64,000 bases of DNA from Sporosarcina sp. (GCA_026169375.1 JAPFCR010000014.1:62001-126000); one strand, 5' to 3'. Positions 16,082 to 25,653 are shown, counted from the first letter of the stretch. Numbers and translations: made by a program. The notes: generated by a model from the letters alone, not told the origin.

Positions 16082-16714
16082 ATGGATTTCAACCTGATTT
16101 GGCAGGCAGTATTAATTGTGATCGTTGGAACAAGCTTACTTCGCTTAGCGGGGAAAAAAACAATTTCCCAAATGACACTAGGGGAAACGGTATTAATGAT
16201 TTCGTTCGGTACATTATTAATTCAACCAGTCACAACAAAAAATATATGGGTTACATTTATCATAGGAGCGGTGCTTGTATTTACTTTGCTGGCAATGGAA
16301 TATGGCCAATTAAAAATCGATTGGTTAGAGAAATTAATTACGGGAAAGTCAAAAATAATCATTGAGAAAGGCGTCATCAATGAACAAGAACTCGCTAAAT
16401 TACGCCTGACGGTCGATCAGTTAGAAATGCATTTAAGACAAAATAACGTAGCCAATATTACAGATGTTGAATGGGCAACCTTTGAACCAAGCGGACAGCT
16501 AGGTTTTACTTTGAAAAAAGAAGCCCAGCCAGCTACTAAAAAAGACATCCAAGAATTACAACAAATGTTTCAACAATTAACAACGAATCATTCTCAGCTA
16601 GAGCATTTTACAAAGCAGCTAAGCGAGTTGAATAAGGAACCAAATCAAGCAAAACTTTTCACTGAAGTAAAAAACAAAGGTCATAAACACACACCACCAA
16701 ACCATTTACAATAG
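16082..16714 (+). CDS. DUF421 (YetF-family) membrane protein
   Basis: This 210-aa protein has N-terminal helices (about residues 7-24, 37-52 and 55-72) and a cytoplasmic domain of YetF/DUF421 type. The markers are RLAGKKTISQMTLGE and the beta-rich segment with IIIEKGVINEQELAKLRL. B. subtilis relatives are made in sporulation or under salt stress, but their biochemical role is unknown. The Lys/Gln-rich C-terminus is poorly conserved. AAGGAGTC precedes ATG 16082, and a terminator follows at 16775-16806. Confidence 0.85.
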   Translation: MDFNLIWQAVLIVIVGTSLLRLAGKKTISQMTLGETVLMISFGTLLIQPVTTKNIWVTFIIGAVLVFTLLAMEYGQLKIDWLEKLITGKSKIIIEKGVINEQELAKLRLTVDQLEMHLRQNNVANITDVEWATFEPSGQLGFTLKKEAQPATKKDIQELQQMFQQLTTNHSQLEHFTKQLSELNKEPNQAKLFTEVKNKGHKHTPPNHLQ

Positions 16715-16774
16715 CCGTTTACTAGTTTAAATGGGCAATGGAAACGGTATTCGAAAAGGGATATTGTGGCATAA

Positions 16775-16806
16775 AAAACATCGCATAAATTTTGCGATGC
16801 TTTTTC
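16775..16806 (+). terminator. Intrinsic terminator after the DUF421 gene
   Basis: CATCGCA and TGCGATG form the stem, with A-rich sequence before and CTTTTTC after it. Confidence 0.75.
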
Positions 16807-16980
16807 GCATTGGACAAAACCGTAGAAATGAATCTTTTTAGAAATCATATCGTATAGACTACTAAGTGTTTTTTAAAACGGAAAGATTCGTTTTTTACAA
16901 TAATCATTCAATGATATAGAGAGAATCAGACAAAATCGTTTTCTACAGACACTTTCACAAAGTAGAGAGAGGCGTCGAAT

Positions 16981-17757
16981 ATGAAAAAGTTTTTTCCTTT
17001 TATAATGCTTGCAGGGATGACTTGCATTGTAACGACAGGACTTTGGGTTACAAAAACGTATGAGATGTATTCGGTTTATCCGAGTGAAGTATATTTTTAT
17101 TTCCTTATAGGAATCGTCTTAGTCCTTCTCGCTTTTTTGCTAGCACGGGTTAAGGGAGAGGAAGAAGCGGAAGACCGTGGAGATTATCGAGTCGTCATCA
17201 ATGAAATATGGGAGAATAAAAAATTCATAGGCGACCAAGTGGCTAAATATGTCCTCATCGCTCTTGGTGTACTTGCTATTTTTAATTGGCGTCTAGCCCT
17301 TAGTTTAATTGTGCCGATCATATTGCTAGGACTCATTGTGACAGGTTTTTTATATGTCATGCACGATGACGGGGAAGATGTTGAATGGGGAAAGCCGAAG
17401 AATAAGTTTATACAAATTGTATTGCCCTTAGTTGATTATCGAAGACATCCTTTTAGCATCACATTTGTACTTTTTATCGTGATTATTTTTTCTTTGTTGA
17501 TTTTAAAACATTATGGGATCCCCATCAGTCTAGATGATCGGGACCGCCCGAGACGGTATACAACAAGTTTGGAAAATCAGCTACTATTTATGCCGGCAGT
17601 TATTTATACAACGAGCTTTCTTTATATTATTCAACATGCCGATTTTCTAGGAATTCGCCGCGCCAATCAAAGCGCGACGAAGTTAGTATTTCTTTATGCT
17701 TTTGAGTTTCTGATCTGCTCATTATCTATCTTTCTATTTTTCTTAGGGCTAATTTGA
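16981..17757 (+). CDS. Hypothetical multi-pass membrane protein
   Basis: I do not recognise this 258-aa protein. Hydrophobic segments lie at about residues 5-23, 38-56, 88-104, 106-127, 157-176, 203-220 and 232-257. They are separated by two charged loops (KGEEEAEDRGDYR and HDDGEDVEWGKPKNK). ATG 16981 has AGAGAGG upstream. No signature motif for an enzyme or transporter family stands out. It is monocistronic between the DUF421 gene and the convergent pbuE gene. Confidence 0.7.
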   Translation: MKKFFPFIMLAGMTCIVTTGLWVTKTYEMYSVYPSEVYFYFLIGIVLVLLAFLLARVKGEEEAEDRGDYRVVINEIWENKKFIGDQVAKYVLIALGVLAIFNWRLALSLIVPIILLGLIVTGFLYVMHDDGEDVEWGKPKNKFIQIVLPLVDYRRHPFSITFVLFIVIIFSLLILKHYGIPISLDDRDRPRRYTTSLENQLLFMPAVIYTTSFLYIIQHADFLGIRRANQSATKLVFLYAFEFLICSLSIFLFFLGLI

Positions 17758-17851
17758 ATGTTGGCAAGAGCATCTTAATGATTTCGATTATTGGCGGATT
17801 TGATAAAAGAACAGATGTGTCTATCTACGTTAAGCAATCATTATTCAAATA

Positions 17852-17894
17852 AAACGACTTGTACATCATGGGATTCCATGACGCACAAGTCGTT
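17852..17894 (-). terminator. Intrinsic terminator of pbuE
   Basis: On the minus strand AACGACTTGTGCGTCATGG pairs with CCATGATGTACAAGTCGTT, and TTTATTTG follows. It lies just downstream of the pbuE stop codon. Confidence 0.8.
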
Positions 17895-17900
17895 CGATTA

Positions 17901-19079
17901 TCATTCAGATACTTTTTCTAGTTTTACTTCTTTTGACACAAAAGGTCTGGAGAAAGAAATTAGTGCACAAAGTAAGCCAATCACAGCGATGACGCTTCCG
18001 ATCCAAGGTAAATTGGATACAGAACCACCTTGTGTCACCGCGAGACCCCCGATTGCTGATCCGAGTGAGATACCTACTTGAATCGCTGAGTTATTAAAGC
18101 TTTGCTGAATATCGGCAGTACTTGGATCGGTTTGAATCAGATAACTTTGCTGTGGCGGTGAAATAGCCCAGCTCAGCATAGCCCATATAATCATAATCGG
18201 TGTAAAGAATACGATTGAAGTTGTTGAAAATGGCAAGATAAACAGTGCTACTGCGAATGAACCAATTACGATGAGAACACTTTTCTTCGCGCCAATCTTG
18301 TCTGAAAGTGTCCCACCAAGCGCCCCGCCACTGACTGCCGCGACGCCAAACACGAGATAAGCAATACTTACCCAAGTAGAATTCAGTTGTAAATTAATTT
18401 CTAAATACGGTGTAAAGTAAGCATAAAGTGCATAGTGACCAGCAAGCATAAACATAGTTGCTAAGTGCGCACTCCCCATTTTCACACTCGCAACAGCTTT
18501 TAACTGCACCTTTAAAGGAATTGCTTGTGCACCTGGAATTTTCTCTAAAAACAATGAAATTAATATAAACGAACCAACCGATAAAGCTGCAATACATAGA
18601 AAAATTACGCGCCAACCAAACGCATCTGAAATTAAAATGCCTAACGGAACACCTAACACAAGTGAAGAGCTAATGCCCATATAGACAAAACCAACAGCGC
18701 GAGCTTGCTGTGAAGGTTTCACAACTTTAGTTGCAATCGTTAGCGATAACACAACAATGAGTGCAGTACTCATCGCCGTAATCACTCGCGCAATCATCAT
18801 CACGGTAAAAGTTGGACTAAAATAAGTCATGACATTCCCCGCTAAAAACACAAGTAATGAGATGAGGTATATTTTCTTTCGTTCAAATTTACTTGTTAAT
18901 ACTAGTAATACGGGACCCGAAATGGCATAGACGAGCGCAAAAACGGTGATGAGCTGTCCAGCTGTACCAATTGATATATTTAAGTCATTTGCAATGGTTG
19001 GTAATATTCCGCCCACAATCAATTCCACAAGTCCAACCGCGACGGCTGAAATTGCTAATATGATCACTTTTAAATTCAT
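17901..19079 (-). CDS. pbuE: Purine (hypoxanthine/adenine) efflux pump PbuE, MFS family
   Basis: This 392-aa, 12-TM drug:H+ antiporter-1 family exporter closely resembles B. subtilis PbuE. The N-terminus NLKVIILAISAVAVGLVELI, then VGGILPTIAND, and the mid-region GHYALYAYFTPYLE follow PbuE almost residue for residue. It exports adenine and hypoxanthine when the cell has an excess. The upstream leader carries an adenine-type riboswitch, as in B. subtilis, which independently supports the call. The start is the ATG at 19077-19079 with AAAGGAA upstream. It is monocistronic, with a promoter at 19247-19275 and a terminator at 17852-17894. Confidence 0.93.
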   Translation of the reverse strand: MNLKVIILAISAVAVGLVELIVGGILPTIANDLNISIGTAGQLITVFALVYAISGPVLLVLTSKFERKKIYLISLLVFLAGNVMTYFSPTFTVMMIARVITAMSTALIVVLSLTIATKVVKPSQQARAVGFVYMGISSSLVLGVPLGILISDAFGWRVIFLCIAALSVGSFILISLFLEKIPGAQAIPLKVQLKAVASVKMGSAHLATMFMLAGHYALYAYFTPYLEINLQLNSTWVSIAYLVFGVAAVSGGALGGTLSDKIGAKKSVLIVIGSFAVALFILPFSTTSIVFFTPIMIIWAMLSWAISPPQQSYLIQTDPSTADIQQSFNNSAIQVGISLGSAIGGLAVTQGGSVSNLPWIGSVIAVIGLLCALISFSRPFVSKEVKLEKVSE

Positions 19080-19121
19080 ACTAATCCACGATTCCTTTCT
19101 ATTTCCTGAGAAATGACCATA

Positions 19122-19220
19122 CTAAAAAAATCCCGACTACAAAAAGGGTTAGTTTTTGTAATCAGGATTTTTCGGTTCCTGGTAGAGACCCTCAAGCCAT
19201 ATTCTTGAAGTTATACATTG
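19122..19220 (-). promoter_or_regulatory. Adenine riboswitch with intrinsic terminator (pbuE leader)
   Basis: The purine aptamer lies at about 19219-19157 on the minus strand. It has P1 TGTA/TACA, the core TATAAC and GGTCTCTACCAGG, and the P3 and J3/1 segments ending in CCTGATTAC. The J3/1 discriminator is U (GAUUA, where guanine switches have C), so the ligand should be adenine. The segment CCTGATTACAAAAA can also pair with TTTTTGTAGTCGGG just downstream, forming a terminator with a T7 run (19169-19122). Adenine binding would hold P1 and prevent that hairpin, giving an ON switch for efflux. Confidence 0.95.
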
Positions 19221-19246
19221 ATCATTATTTTTTATTGTAATAATTT

Positions 19247-19275
19247 ATTATACTACGTCATTTTATACTTTTCAA
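19247..19275 (-). promoter_or_regulatory. Promoter of the pbuE riboswitch transcript
   Basis: On the minus strand TTGAAA (19270-19275) and TATAAT (19247-19252) have an exact 17-bp spacing. They are placed so that transcription starts about 20 bases before the aptamer. Confidence 0.85.
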
Positions 19276-19454
19276 GTTACAGTTTTTTAAATCATGTGGA
19301 AACTTGGGGCTTGGTTTATCATATTTTTAATTTTATGAAGTTTTGTTGAGAAGCGTGAAAATATAAAGTATTATATGGTAGATTTAAAAAATCCGGATTA
19401 GGAATGATTACCAGTGTATCCTGTGTTCGGAACGATGAAGGGATAAGAGAAAAT

Positions 19455-20348
19455 ATGAAGCGTATAAAGTGGTTGTTAGTCTTGATGATCGTCGGTTTAT
19501 TAGCAGCATGTGGCAAGCCGTCTTCAAACGAGGAGTCGCCTAAGCAAGCTGAAACTGAAGAAAATGAACCGGAAAACATTGAGAACGAAGAAGAAAACGA
19601 GAACGATGAAAGCGATAATGTAGCCGAGGCGCCAAAAAAAGAAGTAAATAAGGAAGAAAGCAACTCAAAAGCTACTGGAAATGCTGAAGCTGTCACTCAA
19701 AACAAAGAGGAAAGTCAACAGCCTGAACAAACAGTATCAGTAAGCAAAGAAGAATTAGTTGAAGCGGTAAGAGGATTAGAAAAAGTGAATGATATCATTC
19801 ATAACGAGGGCATTTACAATGATTTACCTTATGCCAATATAAAAGAACAGTTAACGCCTTATGTAACAGCGCATTGGATTGAAGAAACTGAGCCCATTTA
19901 CGATGCGAGTGAAATTGATATGCACACAGGTTTTTTCCCATTTAGAGTGAATCGTAATTTAGATGTTTGGTTTGACTATAAAGTCGACGGGACAACTGCT
20001 TATGTTTCTACTTTCAGTCCAGGAGACGAATACGCTTATCTATCGTATGATCTCGATTTTGTATTGAAACAGGAAAATGACGTTTGGAAAGTAGATCAGT
20101 ATGACGTGACATTTGACTACGGTGAGGAAGGGAAAAACTTTTCAATAGAAGAAGCCAAAGAGCTGCTTGAAAAGTTTTACGGTTATGAAGATGTCACGCA
20201 TGTTGCAACATATGAAGAAGAATTAGATCGGAATTATCAAGACTTCCACATGGAAACAGTATATGAGTTTGATGCTATATACCCTGAAACTGGGGGGGCT
20301 GTTACTGAGAAAGTTGTTGCATACGACGGACGGACATTGATGTGGTGA
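19455..20348 (+). CDS. Lipoprotein of unknown function
   Basis: This is a 297-aa secreted lipoprotein. Residues 1-18 form a signal peptide (KRIKWLLVLMIVGLLAAC) with lipobox LAAC and modified Cys19. A Glu/Asn/Lys-rich flexible linker spans about residues 25-105. A folded domain of about 190 residues follows (DLPYANIKEQLTPYVTAHW, then GEEGKNFSIEEAKELLEKFYG). I do not recognise the domain. The start is ATG 19455 because it sets the signal peptide. An ATG 17 codons upstream would bury it. A terminator follows at 20388-20423. Confidence 0.8.
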   Translation: MKRIKWLLVLMIVGLLAACGKPSSNEESPKQAETEENEPENIENEEENENDESDNVAEAPKKEVNKEESNSKATGNAEAVTQNKEESQQPEQTVSVSKEELVEAVRGLEKVNDIIHNEGIYNDLPYANIKEQLTPYVTAHWIEETEPIYDASEIDMHTGFFPFRVNRNLDVWFDYKVDGTTAYVSTFSPGDEYAYLSYDLDFVLKQENDVWKVDQYDVTFDYGEEGKNFSIEEAKELLEKFYGYEDVTHVATYEEELDRNYQDFHMETVYEFDAIYPETGGAVTEKVVAYDGRTLMW

Positions 20349-20387
20349 AACAAGTAGAAGAAAATTAATCTTTATTTATGATGTTAT

Positions 20388-20423
20388 AACGACTTGATCT
20401 ATTTATATAATCGAGTCGTTTTT
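20388..20423 (+). terminator. Intrinsic terminator after the lipoprotein gene
   Basis: AACGACTTGAT and ATCGAGTCGTT form an 11-bp stem with one mismatch, followed by a T-run. Confidence 0.85.
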
Positions 20424-20843
20424 CTACTGATAAGATTTGGTGTTTTTTTAGAATGTTCACAAAAACAGTGCGAAAGACATCTTGAAGAAAATACTGCTTT
20501 ATTTTTGTGCAGTTTTCTAGACATTCTCTCAATCAAATTAAATTTAAGTATATTTTTCTTCAAAGAAAATGTAGTTTTTTGTACCTATTTATCTATTTTT
20601 GTGAAAATAGCTTATAAAAACAATTCTTGCATATGTTGAATTTTTTTCACAATTGCGCATAAAAATTATGATAAACTTAATTGCAGATATGAAAAGACAG
20701 ACTTTTAAAAGAACAAGTAAAATTGTTCTTTTTATTTTGTGAAATACTATTTGATTATAAAAACTATGTTCATTTTGGGCTTCTTAGAAACGTTTAAAAG
20801 CTAAAGGAAAGCGATTTACATTCATAAGGAGAAGATAGACGAT
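20424..20843 (+). promoter_or_regulatory. hemA upstream region with an attenuator-like hairpin
   Basis: This 420-bp stretch has no credible gene. TATGAT (20667-20672) is a possible -10 with no good -35. Downstream of it AAAAGAACAA (20707-20716) and TTGTTCTTTT (20723-20732) form a perfect 10-bp stem with a 6-nt loop followed by TATTTT, a terminator-like structure 107 bp before hemA. It may attenuate the haem operon. Regulation by haem or iron cannot be read here, and no convincing PerR or Fur box was found. Confidence 0.45.
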
Positions 20844-22142
20844 ATGCATATTGTGAAAGTAGGCGTGAATTATCAAGTGACTCCGTTAGAAATTAGGGAG
20901 CGGTTAACGTTTGCTGATGGTGCTGTAGAAGAAGCAATGATTTCATTAGGAAAATACGATGAAATCTTCGAAAACGTGATCTTATCTACATGTAACCGTA
21001 CGGAGATTTTCGTTGTTGTGGAGTCGATTGATTCGGCTAAAGAGGCGGTAAGCAATTTTTTGAGTCATTGGTTTGACCTGGACTGTGTTGTGTTCTCGGA
21101 ATTTTTGCAACTCGACTATGACCACGATGTTGTTGAACATTTGTTTAGACTCGCTGTTGGACTCGATTCGATGGTTCTAGGAGAAACGCAAATTCTTGGG
21201 CAAGTGAGAGATGCTTTTTTGACCGCGCAGCAGTTAAATGTAACAGATAAGATTTTCAATGAATTGTTTAAACGAGTTGTGACGTTTGCGAAAAGCGCGC
21301 ATAGTAACACGATTATTGGCGAACAAGCTGTATCGATTAGTTATGTAGCGGTCGAACTGTCGAAAAAGATTTTTGGCGAGATGAGCGGGAAACACGCGGT
21401 CATTATCGGTGCTGGGGAAATGGGCGAGTTGTCATTAAAGAATCTTTCTAGCTCAGGTGTTTCGAAAATTACTGTTGTGAATCGTAGTTTAGAACGTTCT
21501 GAGCAGCTAGCAAATCGTTTCAATGCAACATCCGCCACTTTAGATGAATTGGAAGATGTTTTAGTCGAAGCCGATATTGTCATTAGTTCGACAGGGGCGA
21601 GTACGCCTGTTTTAACAAAGGAACAAATAGAAGGGGTGCAAAAACGTCGACAGTATGAACCTTTATTTTTAATCGATATTGCGATGCCACGCGATATCGA
21701 AGCGAGTGTGGATGAAGTAGATCATATCTTTTTGTATGATATCGATGATTTACAAGATGTTGCAGATAAAAATATCGAAGCAAGAAAAGAAGCGGCTGTT
21801 TTAATAGAGTCAGAAATTATTCATGAGCTATCTTCTTTCCAAAATTGGATTGATATGTTAGAAGTTGTCCCTTTAATACGTGCCTTACGTGAAAAATCAT
21901 TAACAATTCAAGAGCGAACACTAGCAAGCATTTATAGAAAAATCCCGGATTTAGATGACAGAGAAATGAAAGTATTAGAAAACCATACGAAAAGCATTGC
22001 GACTCAGTTGTTGGCGGAGCCGCTTGAGCATGTGAAGTTAATTGGTGGTAAAAAAAATGCTGGAAGTTTAAAAGAAGTATTTCAGAAGACATTTGGGTTG
22101 GATGTTCAATCATTGGATGAGAAGCATAAAGGCAAATCATGA
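20844..22142 (+). CDS. hemA: Glutamyl-tRNA reductase
   Basis: HemA reduces glutamyl-tRNA to glutamate-1-semialdehyde with NADPH, the first committed step of C5 tetrapyrrole synthesis. Cys50 in ILSTCNRTEIF is the catalytic nucleophile. The Rossmann loop VIIGAGEMGEL and the SSTGAS motif follow, and a C-terminal dimerisation helix ends the 432-aa protein. An AAGGAGAAG site precedes ATG 20844. The gene opens the operon hemA-X-C-D-B-L with no gap to hemX. The stop overlaps the region of the hemX start. Confidence 0.97.
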   Translation: MHIVKVGVNYQVTPLEIRERLTFADGAVEEAMISLGKYDEIFENVILSTCNRTEIFVVVESIDSAKEAVSNFLSHWFDLDCVVFSEFLQLDYDHDVVEHLFRLAVGLDSMVLGETQILGQVRDAFLTAQQLNVTDKIFNELFKRVVTFAKSAHSNTIIGEQAVSISYVAVELSKKIFGEMSGKHAVIIGAGEMGELSLKNLSSSGVSKITVVNRSLERSEQLANRFNATSATLDELEDVLVEADIVISSTGASTPVLTKEQIEGVQKRRQYEPLFLIDIAMPRDIEASVDEVDHIFLYDIDDLQDVADKNIEARKEAAVLIESEIIHELSSFQNWIDMLEVVPLIRALREKSLTIQERTLASIYRKIPDLDDREMKVLENHTKSIATQLLAEPLEHVKLIGGKKNAGSLKEVFQKTFGLDVQSLDEKHKGKS

Positions 22143-22145
22143 TTG

Positions 22146-22964
22146 ATGATGAATACGAGTTGGTTATATGAGACGTTACTTTTATTTTACGCCTTTGGTT
22201 TAATTGCTTATATTATTTCTTTTATTTCGAGCAATTGGAAGGTTAAACGATTTTCTTTTTCATTATTTATTGTTGTGTGGGGTATTCAAACGGCGAGTCT
22301 TATATACGAAATTGTTATGACGAAATCTTTTCCATTTATCAATTTATATGAAGGCATTTATTTTTACGCGTGGCTTTTACTAACTTTTACATTGGTGATG
22401 AATCGTATTTACCAAGTGCATTTCATCGGGTTATTCACGAATATATTTACATTCTTCATGATGGCTTTGTCGATTATTTTGAATGTGACCCAGCAATCAG
22501 CAGGTCGTAGTAGTCGGTTGATGCATGAAATCTTAATGGCACATATTACATTGTCGATTTTATCTTATGCTTTTTTTACAATCTCTTTTTTACTCGCAAC
22601 GATGTATTTAATTCAATACTATTTACTAAAAAGTAAAAAAGGGCTTAAAGCGATGTGGCGTTTTATCAATTTAAAGAAATTAGATACGTATTCTTATTAC
22701 GGGGTCGTCGCTGGTGTGCCGCTTTTATTGATTGGTTTAATTTTAGGCGTTGTGTGGGCGTATTTTTCAGGTGAGCGTTTTTATTGGTTTGATTTGAAAA
22801 CGATAGGCTCTTTTATTTTGCTGTTTATTTATACACTTTATTTAATCTTGCGTCACGATACGAAATTTAATCGCTTATCGATTTCAATTTATAGTTCAGC
22901 AACATTTTTAGTGTTACTTGTGAATTTCTTTTTGTTTAGTACATTATCTAATTTTCATTTTTAA
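22146..22964 (+). CDS. hemX: HemX, cytochrome c assembly (CcsA-like) membrane protein
   Basis: HemX is an integral membrane protein of the CcmC/CcsA superfamily with eight predicted TM helices and about 270 aa. It is always found after hemA in Bacilli. In B. subtilis it lowers HemA protein levels and is not a biosynthetic enzyme. The pattern NLYEGIYFYAWLLL is typical. Start choice is uncertain: a TTG at 22143 directly follows the hemA stop, and ATGs lie at 22146 and 22149. The only ribosome site is a weak AAAGG. I take the first ATG and infer translational coupling. Confidence 0.9.
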   Translation: MMNTSWLYETLLLFYAFGLIAYIISFISSNWKVKRFSFSLFIVVWGIQTASLIYEIVMTKSFPFINLYEGIYFYAWLLLTFTLVMNRIYQVHFIGLFTNIFTFFMMALSIILNVTQQSAGRSSRLMHEILMAHITLSILSYAFFTISFLLATMYLIQYYLLKSKKGLKAMWRFINLKKLDTYSYYGVVAGVPLLLIGLILGVVWAYFSGERFYWFDLKTIGSFILLFIYTLYLILRHDTKFNRLSISIYSSATFLVLLVNFFLFSTLSNFHF

Positions 22965-22979
22965 AATGGAGGGATCACT

Positions 22980-23924
22980 TTGCGTGAAATCACGGTGGGA
23001 ACAAGAAAAAGTAAGTTGGCGTTAATTCAAACGAATTGGGTCATTGACGAGTTAAAGAAGCATCACGGAGAGGCCCAATTCAAAGTTCAGGAAATCGATA
23101 CAAAAGGCGATCAAAATTTACAAGTTTCGTTAGCAAAGTTCGGCGGGCAAGGGGTGTTTTTACAAGAGTTGGAAGAGCAGCTATTAGCAGGCGATGTCGA
23201 TATGGCTGTCCATAGTTTGAAAGATATGCCAGTTGATTTGCCTGAAGGATTAACGATTGCATGTATCCCGAAACGAGAAGATTATCGTGATGCGTATATT
23301 GCGAACGATGATGTTCCGCTTGCTGAGTTAAAAGAAGGTGCGGTCATTGGAACGAGTAGTGTTCGGCGAGCTGCACAAATCTTAGCGATGCGACCGGATG
23401 TGACGACGAAATGGATTCGTGGGCCTATCGATTCGCGACTCAAGCAGTTGGCGGCGGGGGATTTTGATGCGATTATTTTAGCGGTTGCCGGGCTTAAGCG
23501 ACTTGGCGTTCATAAAGAAATCATTACGGAATATTTGCCGGAGAATCATTTCGTTCCAGCTATCGGGCAAGGCGCTTTAGCAATTGAGTGCCGAGAAGAT
23601 GATTTTGAGATGAAAGCTTTATTAGCGGCGATTCATGATGAAGGTACGTATCAAGCGGTGACGGCGGAACGATTATTTGTGGAAGCGTTTGAAGAAGGCG
23701 AGCAAGCACCGATTGGCGGTTGTGCGTATGTTTTAAATGATGTCATTCATTTAACAGGTATGGTTATTTCATTAGACGGACAGACGATGATTCACCACAG
23801 GGCGTCTGGTGATAACCCTAAAACGGTTGCACAAGAGGTGGCGAAACAGTTAATTGACCAAGGTGCAAGAGACATCATTCAAAAAGCGAACGAGGAATTG
23901 GCTCATGACAATCTCACTACATAA
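22980..23924 (+). CDS. hemC: Hydroxymethylbilane synthase (porphobilinogen deaminase)
   Basis: HemC polymerises four porphobilinogens into hydroxymethylbilane on a covalent dipyrromethane cofactor. Cys248 in APIGGCAYVL is the cofactor attachment site. Family motifs AVHSLKDMP (catalytic Asp region) and GTSSVRRAAQ are present. The usual RGN-[IV]-DTR loop reads RGPIDSR here, a mild deviation. It starts at TTG 22980 behind GGAGGG, 15 bases after hemX, and overlaps hemD by 20 bp. The protein is 314 aa, a normal length. Confidence 0.96.
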   Translation: MREITVGTRKSKLALIQTNWVIDELKKHHGEAQFKVQEIDTKGDQNLQVSLAKFGGQGVFLQELEEQLLAGDVDMAVHSLKDMPVDLPEGLTIACIPKREDYRDAYIANDDVPLAELKEGAVIGTSSVRRAAQILAMRPDVTTKWIRGPIDSRLKQLAAGDFDAIILAVAGLKRLGVHKEIITEYLPENHFVPAIGQGALAIECREDDFEMKALLAAIHDEGTYQAVTAERLFVEAFEEGEQAPIGGCAYVLNDVIHLTGMVISLDGQTMIHHRASGDNPKTVAQEVAKQLIDQGARDIIQKANEELAHDNLTT

Positions 23925-24642
23925 TAAAACCGTTTTAGTGACGAGGGAAATAGAGGCGGCTGAACAATTTGCTGAAAAAATTCGTACATATAATGGCAAT
24001 CCTATTGTCGCGCCATTACTAGAAATTCGTTGTATTCCGTTTAAACTGGAAAAAAACTTGAGTGAAAAGTTCGATTGGGTATTTTTTACGAGTGTAAATG
24101 GTGTGAATTGTTTTATGCGTCAATCGCCACAGTTAGAAGGGTGTAGAATTGCTGCGGTCGGTCCAAAGACTGCAGAAGCCCTTGAGCAATTTGGCTATGA
24201 AGTGGACTTTATCCCAACGAGATATAATGCGAAAACGATGGCGGCTGAATTTCTCCAAATGTATGAAAATAGTGGCTTTGTCTTATTTGTCCGTGGGAAT
24301 TTGTCGAGTCCGGTTTTATTGGATGCGTTTATAAATGCAAAAAGGTCTTATGAATGTGTGGAAGTATATGAAACAGTGACAAATGAAAAGACGAAAGTTA
24401 AGTTGTCTGCGAGTTTACAAGAGGAGATTGATTTTATCACCTTTACAAGTCCGTCTACTGTTGACGCTTTTATACAGTTAGTCGGTGAGTCGAAAAAGGT
24501 TCCAGCTGTTTGTATTGGCACTACGACGGAAAAGCGTGCAAAAGAAGTTGGTTTCACGGAAACGATTGTGCCAGAAGATTTTACGATTGAAGGCATGTTA
24601 GAAGTGATGCTGGAAGAAGTAGAAAGGAAGAAAGTAAAATGA
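23905..24642 (+). CDS. hemD: Uroporphyrinogen-III synthase
   Basis: HemD inverts ring D and cyclises hydroxymethylbilane to uroporphyrinogen III. The 245-aa protein has the weakly conserved two-domain fold, with [11 protein letters not shown] and [14 protein letters not shown] as the recognisable points. I place the start at ATG 23905, inside hemC, because GAGGA is upstream and the sequence KTVLVTRE begins there. A longer in-frame start at 23854 would lie deep in hemC. It overlaps hemB by four bases (ATGA). Confidence 0.92.
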   Translation: MTISLHNKTVLVTREIEAAEQFAEKIRTYNGNPIVAPLLEIRCIPFKLEKNLSEKFDWVFFTSVNGVNCFMRQSPQLEGCRIAAVGPKTAEALEQFGYEVDFIPTRYNAKTMAAEFLQMYENSGFVLFVRGNLSSPVLLDAFINAKRSYECVEVYETVTNEKTKVKLSASLQEEIDFITFTSPSTVDAFIQLVGESKKVPAVCIGTTTEKRAKEVGFTETIVPEDFTIEGMLEVMLEEVERKKVK

Positions 24643-25616
24643 GCGAGTTAAAATTTGATCGTCATCGTCGTTTGCGTTCATCTGCGGCGATGCGTGCGTT
24701 AGTGAGAGAAACAGAGATACAGGTGAATGATTTGATTTACCCTTTATTTGTCATTGAAGGAGAGAACATTAAGAATGAAGTATCGTCTATGCCAGGTGTT
24801 TTCCAACTGTCATTAGACAATTTAAGAGAAGAAATGAAAGAAGTTGTCGAGTTAGGTATACAAGCTGTCATGCTTTTTGGGATTCCCAAAGAAAAAGATG
24901 CAGAAGGTACAGGAGCTTATGCAGATGATGGAATTGTGCAAGAAGCGACAAAGCTAATCAAAAGGGCTTATCCAGAACTTCTTGTCGTTGCGGATACTTG
25001 TTTATGTGAATATACATCACACGGACATTGCGGTGTTATAAAAGGACAAGATGTGGATAATGATGCGTCATTACCTTTATTAAGCGAGACGGCAATTTCT
25101 CAGGCGAGAGCCGGGGCAGATATTATTGCGCCTTCTAATATGATGGATGGTTTTGTGGCAGTGATTCGAAAAGCGCTAGATGAAGCTGGATTTAGTCATA
25201 CTCCAATTATGGCGTATTCGGTGAAGTATGCTTCTTCGTTTTACGGACCGTTTCGAGACGCGGCAGATAGTACACCAGAATTCGGAGATCGAAAAACATA
25301 CCAAATGGATCCAGCAAATCGCCAAGAAGCGATCCGTGAAGCAACGTCTGACGTGGCAGAAGGTGCTGATTTTGTCATTGTCAAGCCAGCGCTTTCGTAT
25401 TTAGATATTGTGCGTGATGTGAAGAATACGGTGAATGTTCCGGTTGTTGCGTATAACGTAAGCGGAGAGTATTCGATGGTAAAAGCAGCTGCCGGGAATG
25501 GATGGATCGATGAAGAAGCAATTGTCATGGAGAAAATGACGGCGATGAAACGAGCGGGTGCATCGTTAATCTTAACGTATTTTGCAAAAGACGTTGCGAG
25601 ATGGATACAGGGGTAA
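24639..25616 (+). CDS. hemB: Delta-aminolevulinic acid dehydratase (porphobilinogen synthase)
   Basis: HemB condenses two 5-aminolevulinates into porphobilinogen. The zinc site is the [13 protein letters not shown] segment (Cys121, Cys123, Cys131). The two active-site lysines are Lys196 in [14 protein letters not shown] and Lys249 in [11 protein letters not shown], the Schiff-base residue. At 325 aa it is the normal length. It overlaps hemD by 4 bp, with an AAAGGAAG site. Confidence 0.97.
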   Translation: MSELKFDRHRRLRSSAAMRALVRETEIQVNDLIYPLFVIEGENIKNEVSSMPGVFQLSLDNLREEMKEVVELGIQAVMLFGIPKEKDAEGTGAYADDGIVQEATKLIKRAYPELLVVADTCLCEYTSHGHCGVIKGQDVDNDASLPLLSETAISQARAGADIIAPSNMMDGFVAVIRKALDEAGFSHTPIMAYSVKYASSFYGPFRDAADSTPEFGDRKTYQMDPANRQEAIREATSDVAEGADFVIVKPALSYLDIVRDVKNTVNVPVVAYNVSGEYSMVKAAAGNGWIDEEAIVMEKMTAMKRAGASLILTYFAKDVARWIQG

Positions 25617-25653
25617 AGTGAAACTTCAATTAGTGGGAAGGAGACAGGATTCA

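Noticed and set aside
16042..16365. 107-codon frame overlapping the start of the DUF421 gene
   Set aside because: It is out of frame with the recognisable DUF421 protein, which has a better ribosome site at 16082.
17791..18081. 96-codon frame on the plus strand over the pbuE terminator
   Set aside because: It runs through the pbuE terminator and the antisense of pbuE and has no ribosome site.
20394..20639. 81-codon open frame between the lipoprotein gene and hemA
   Set aside because: It begins inside the terminator stem-loop, has no ribosome site, and its composition (Phe/Leu/Cys from T-rich spacer DNA) is that of chance reading of AT-rich sequence.
20640..20690. PerR or Fur box upstream of hemA
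   Set aside because: TTATGATAA at 20666-20674 has a TTAT-N-ATAA symmetry, but extension to the full TTATAAT-N-ATTATAA or GATAATGATAATC patterns fails at several positions.
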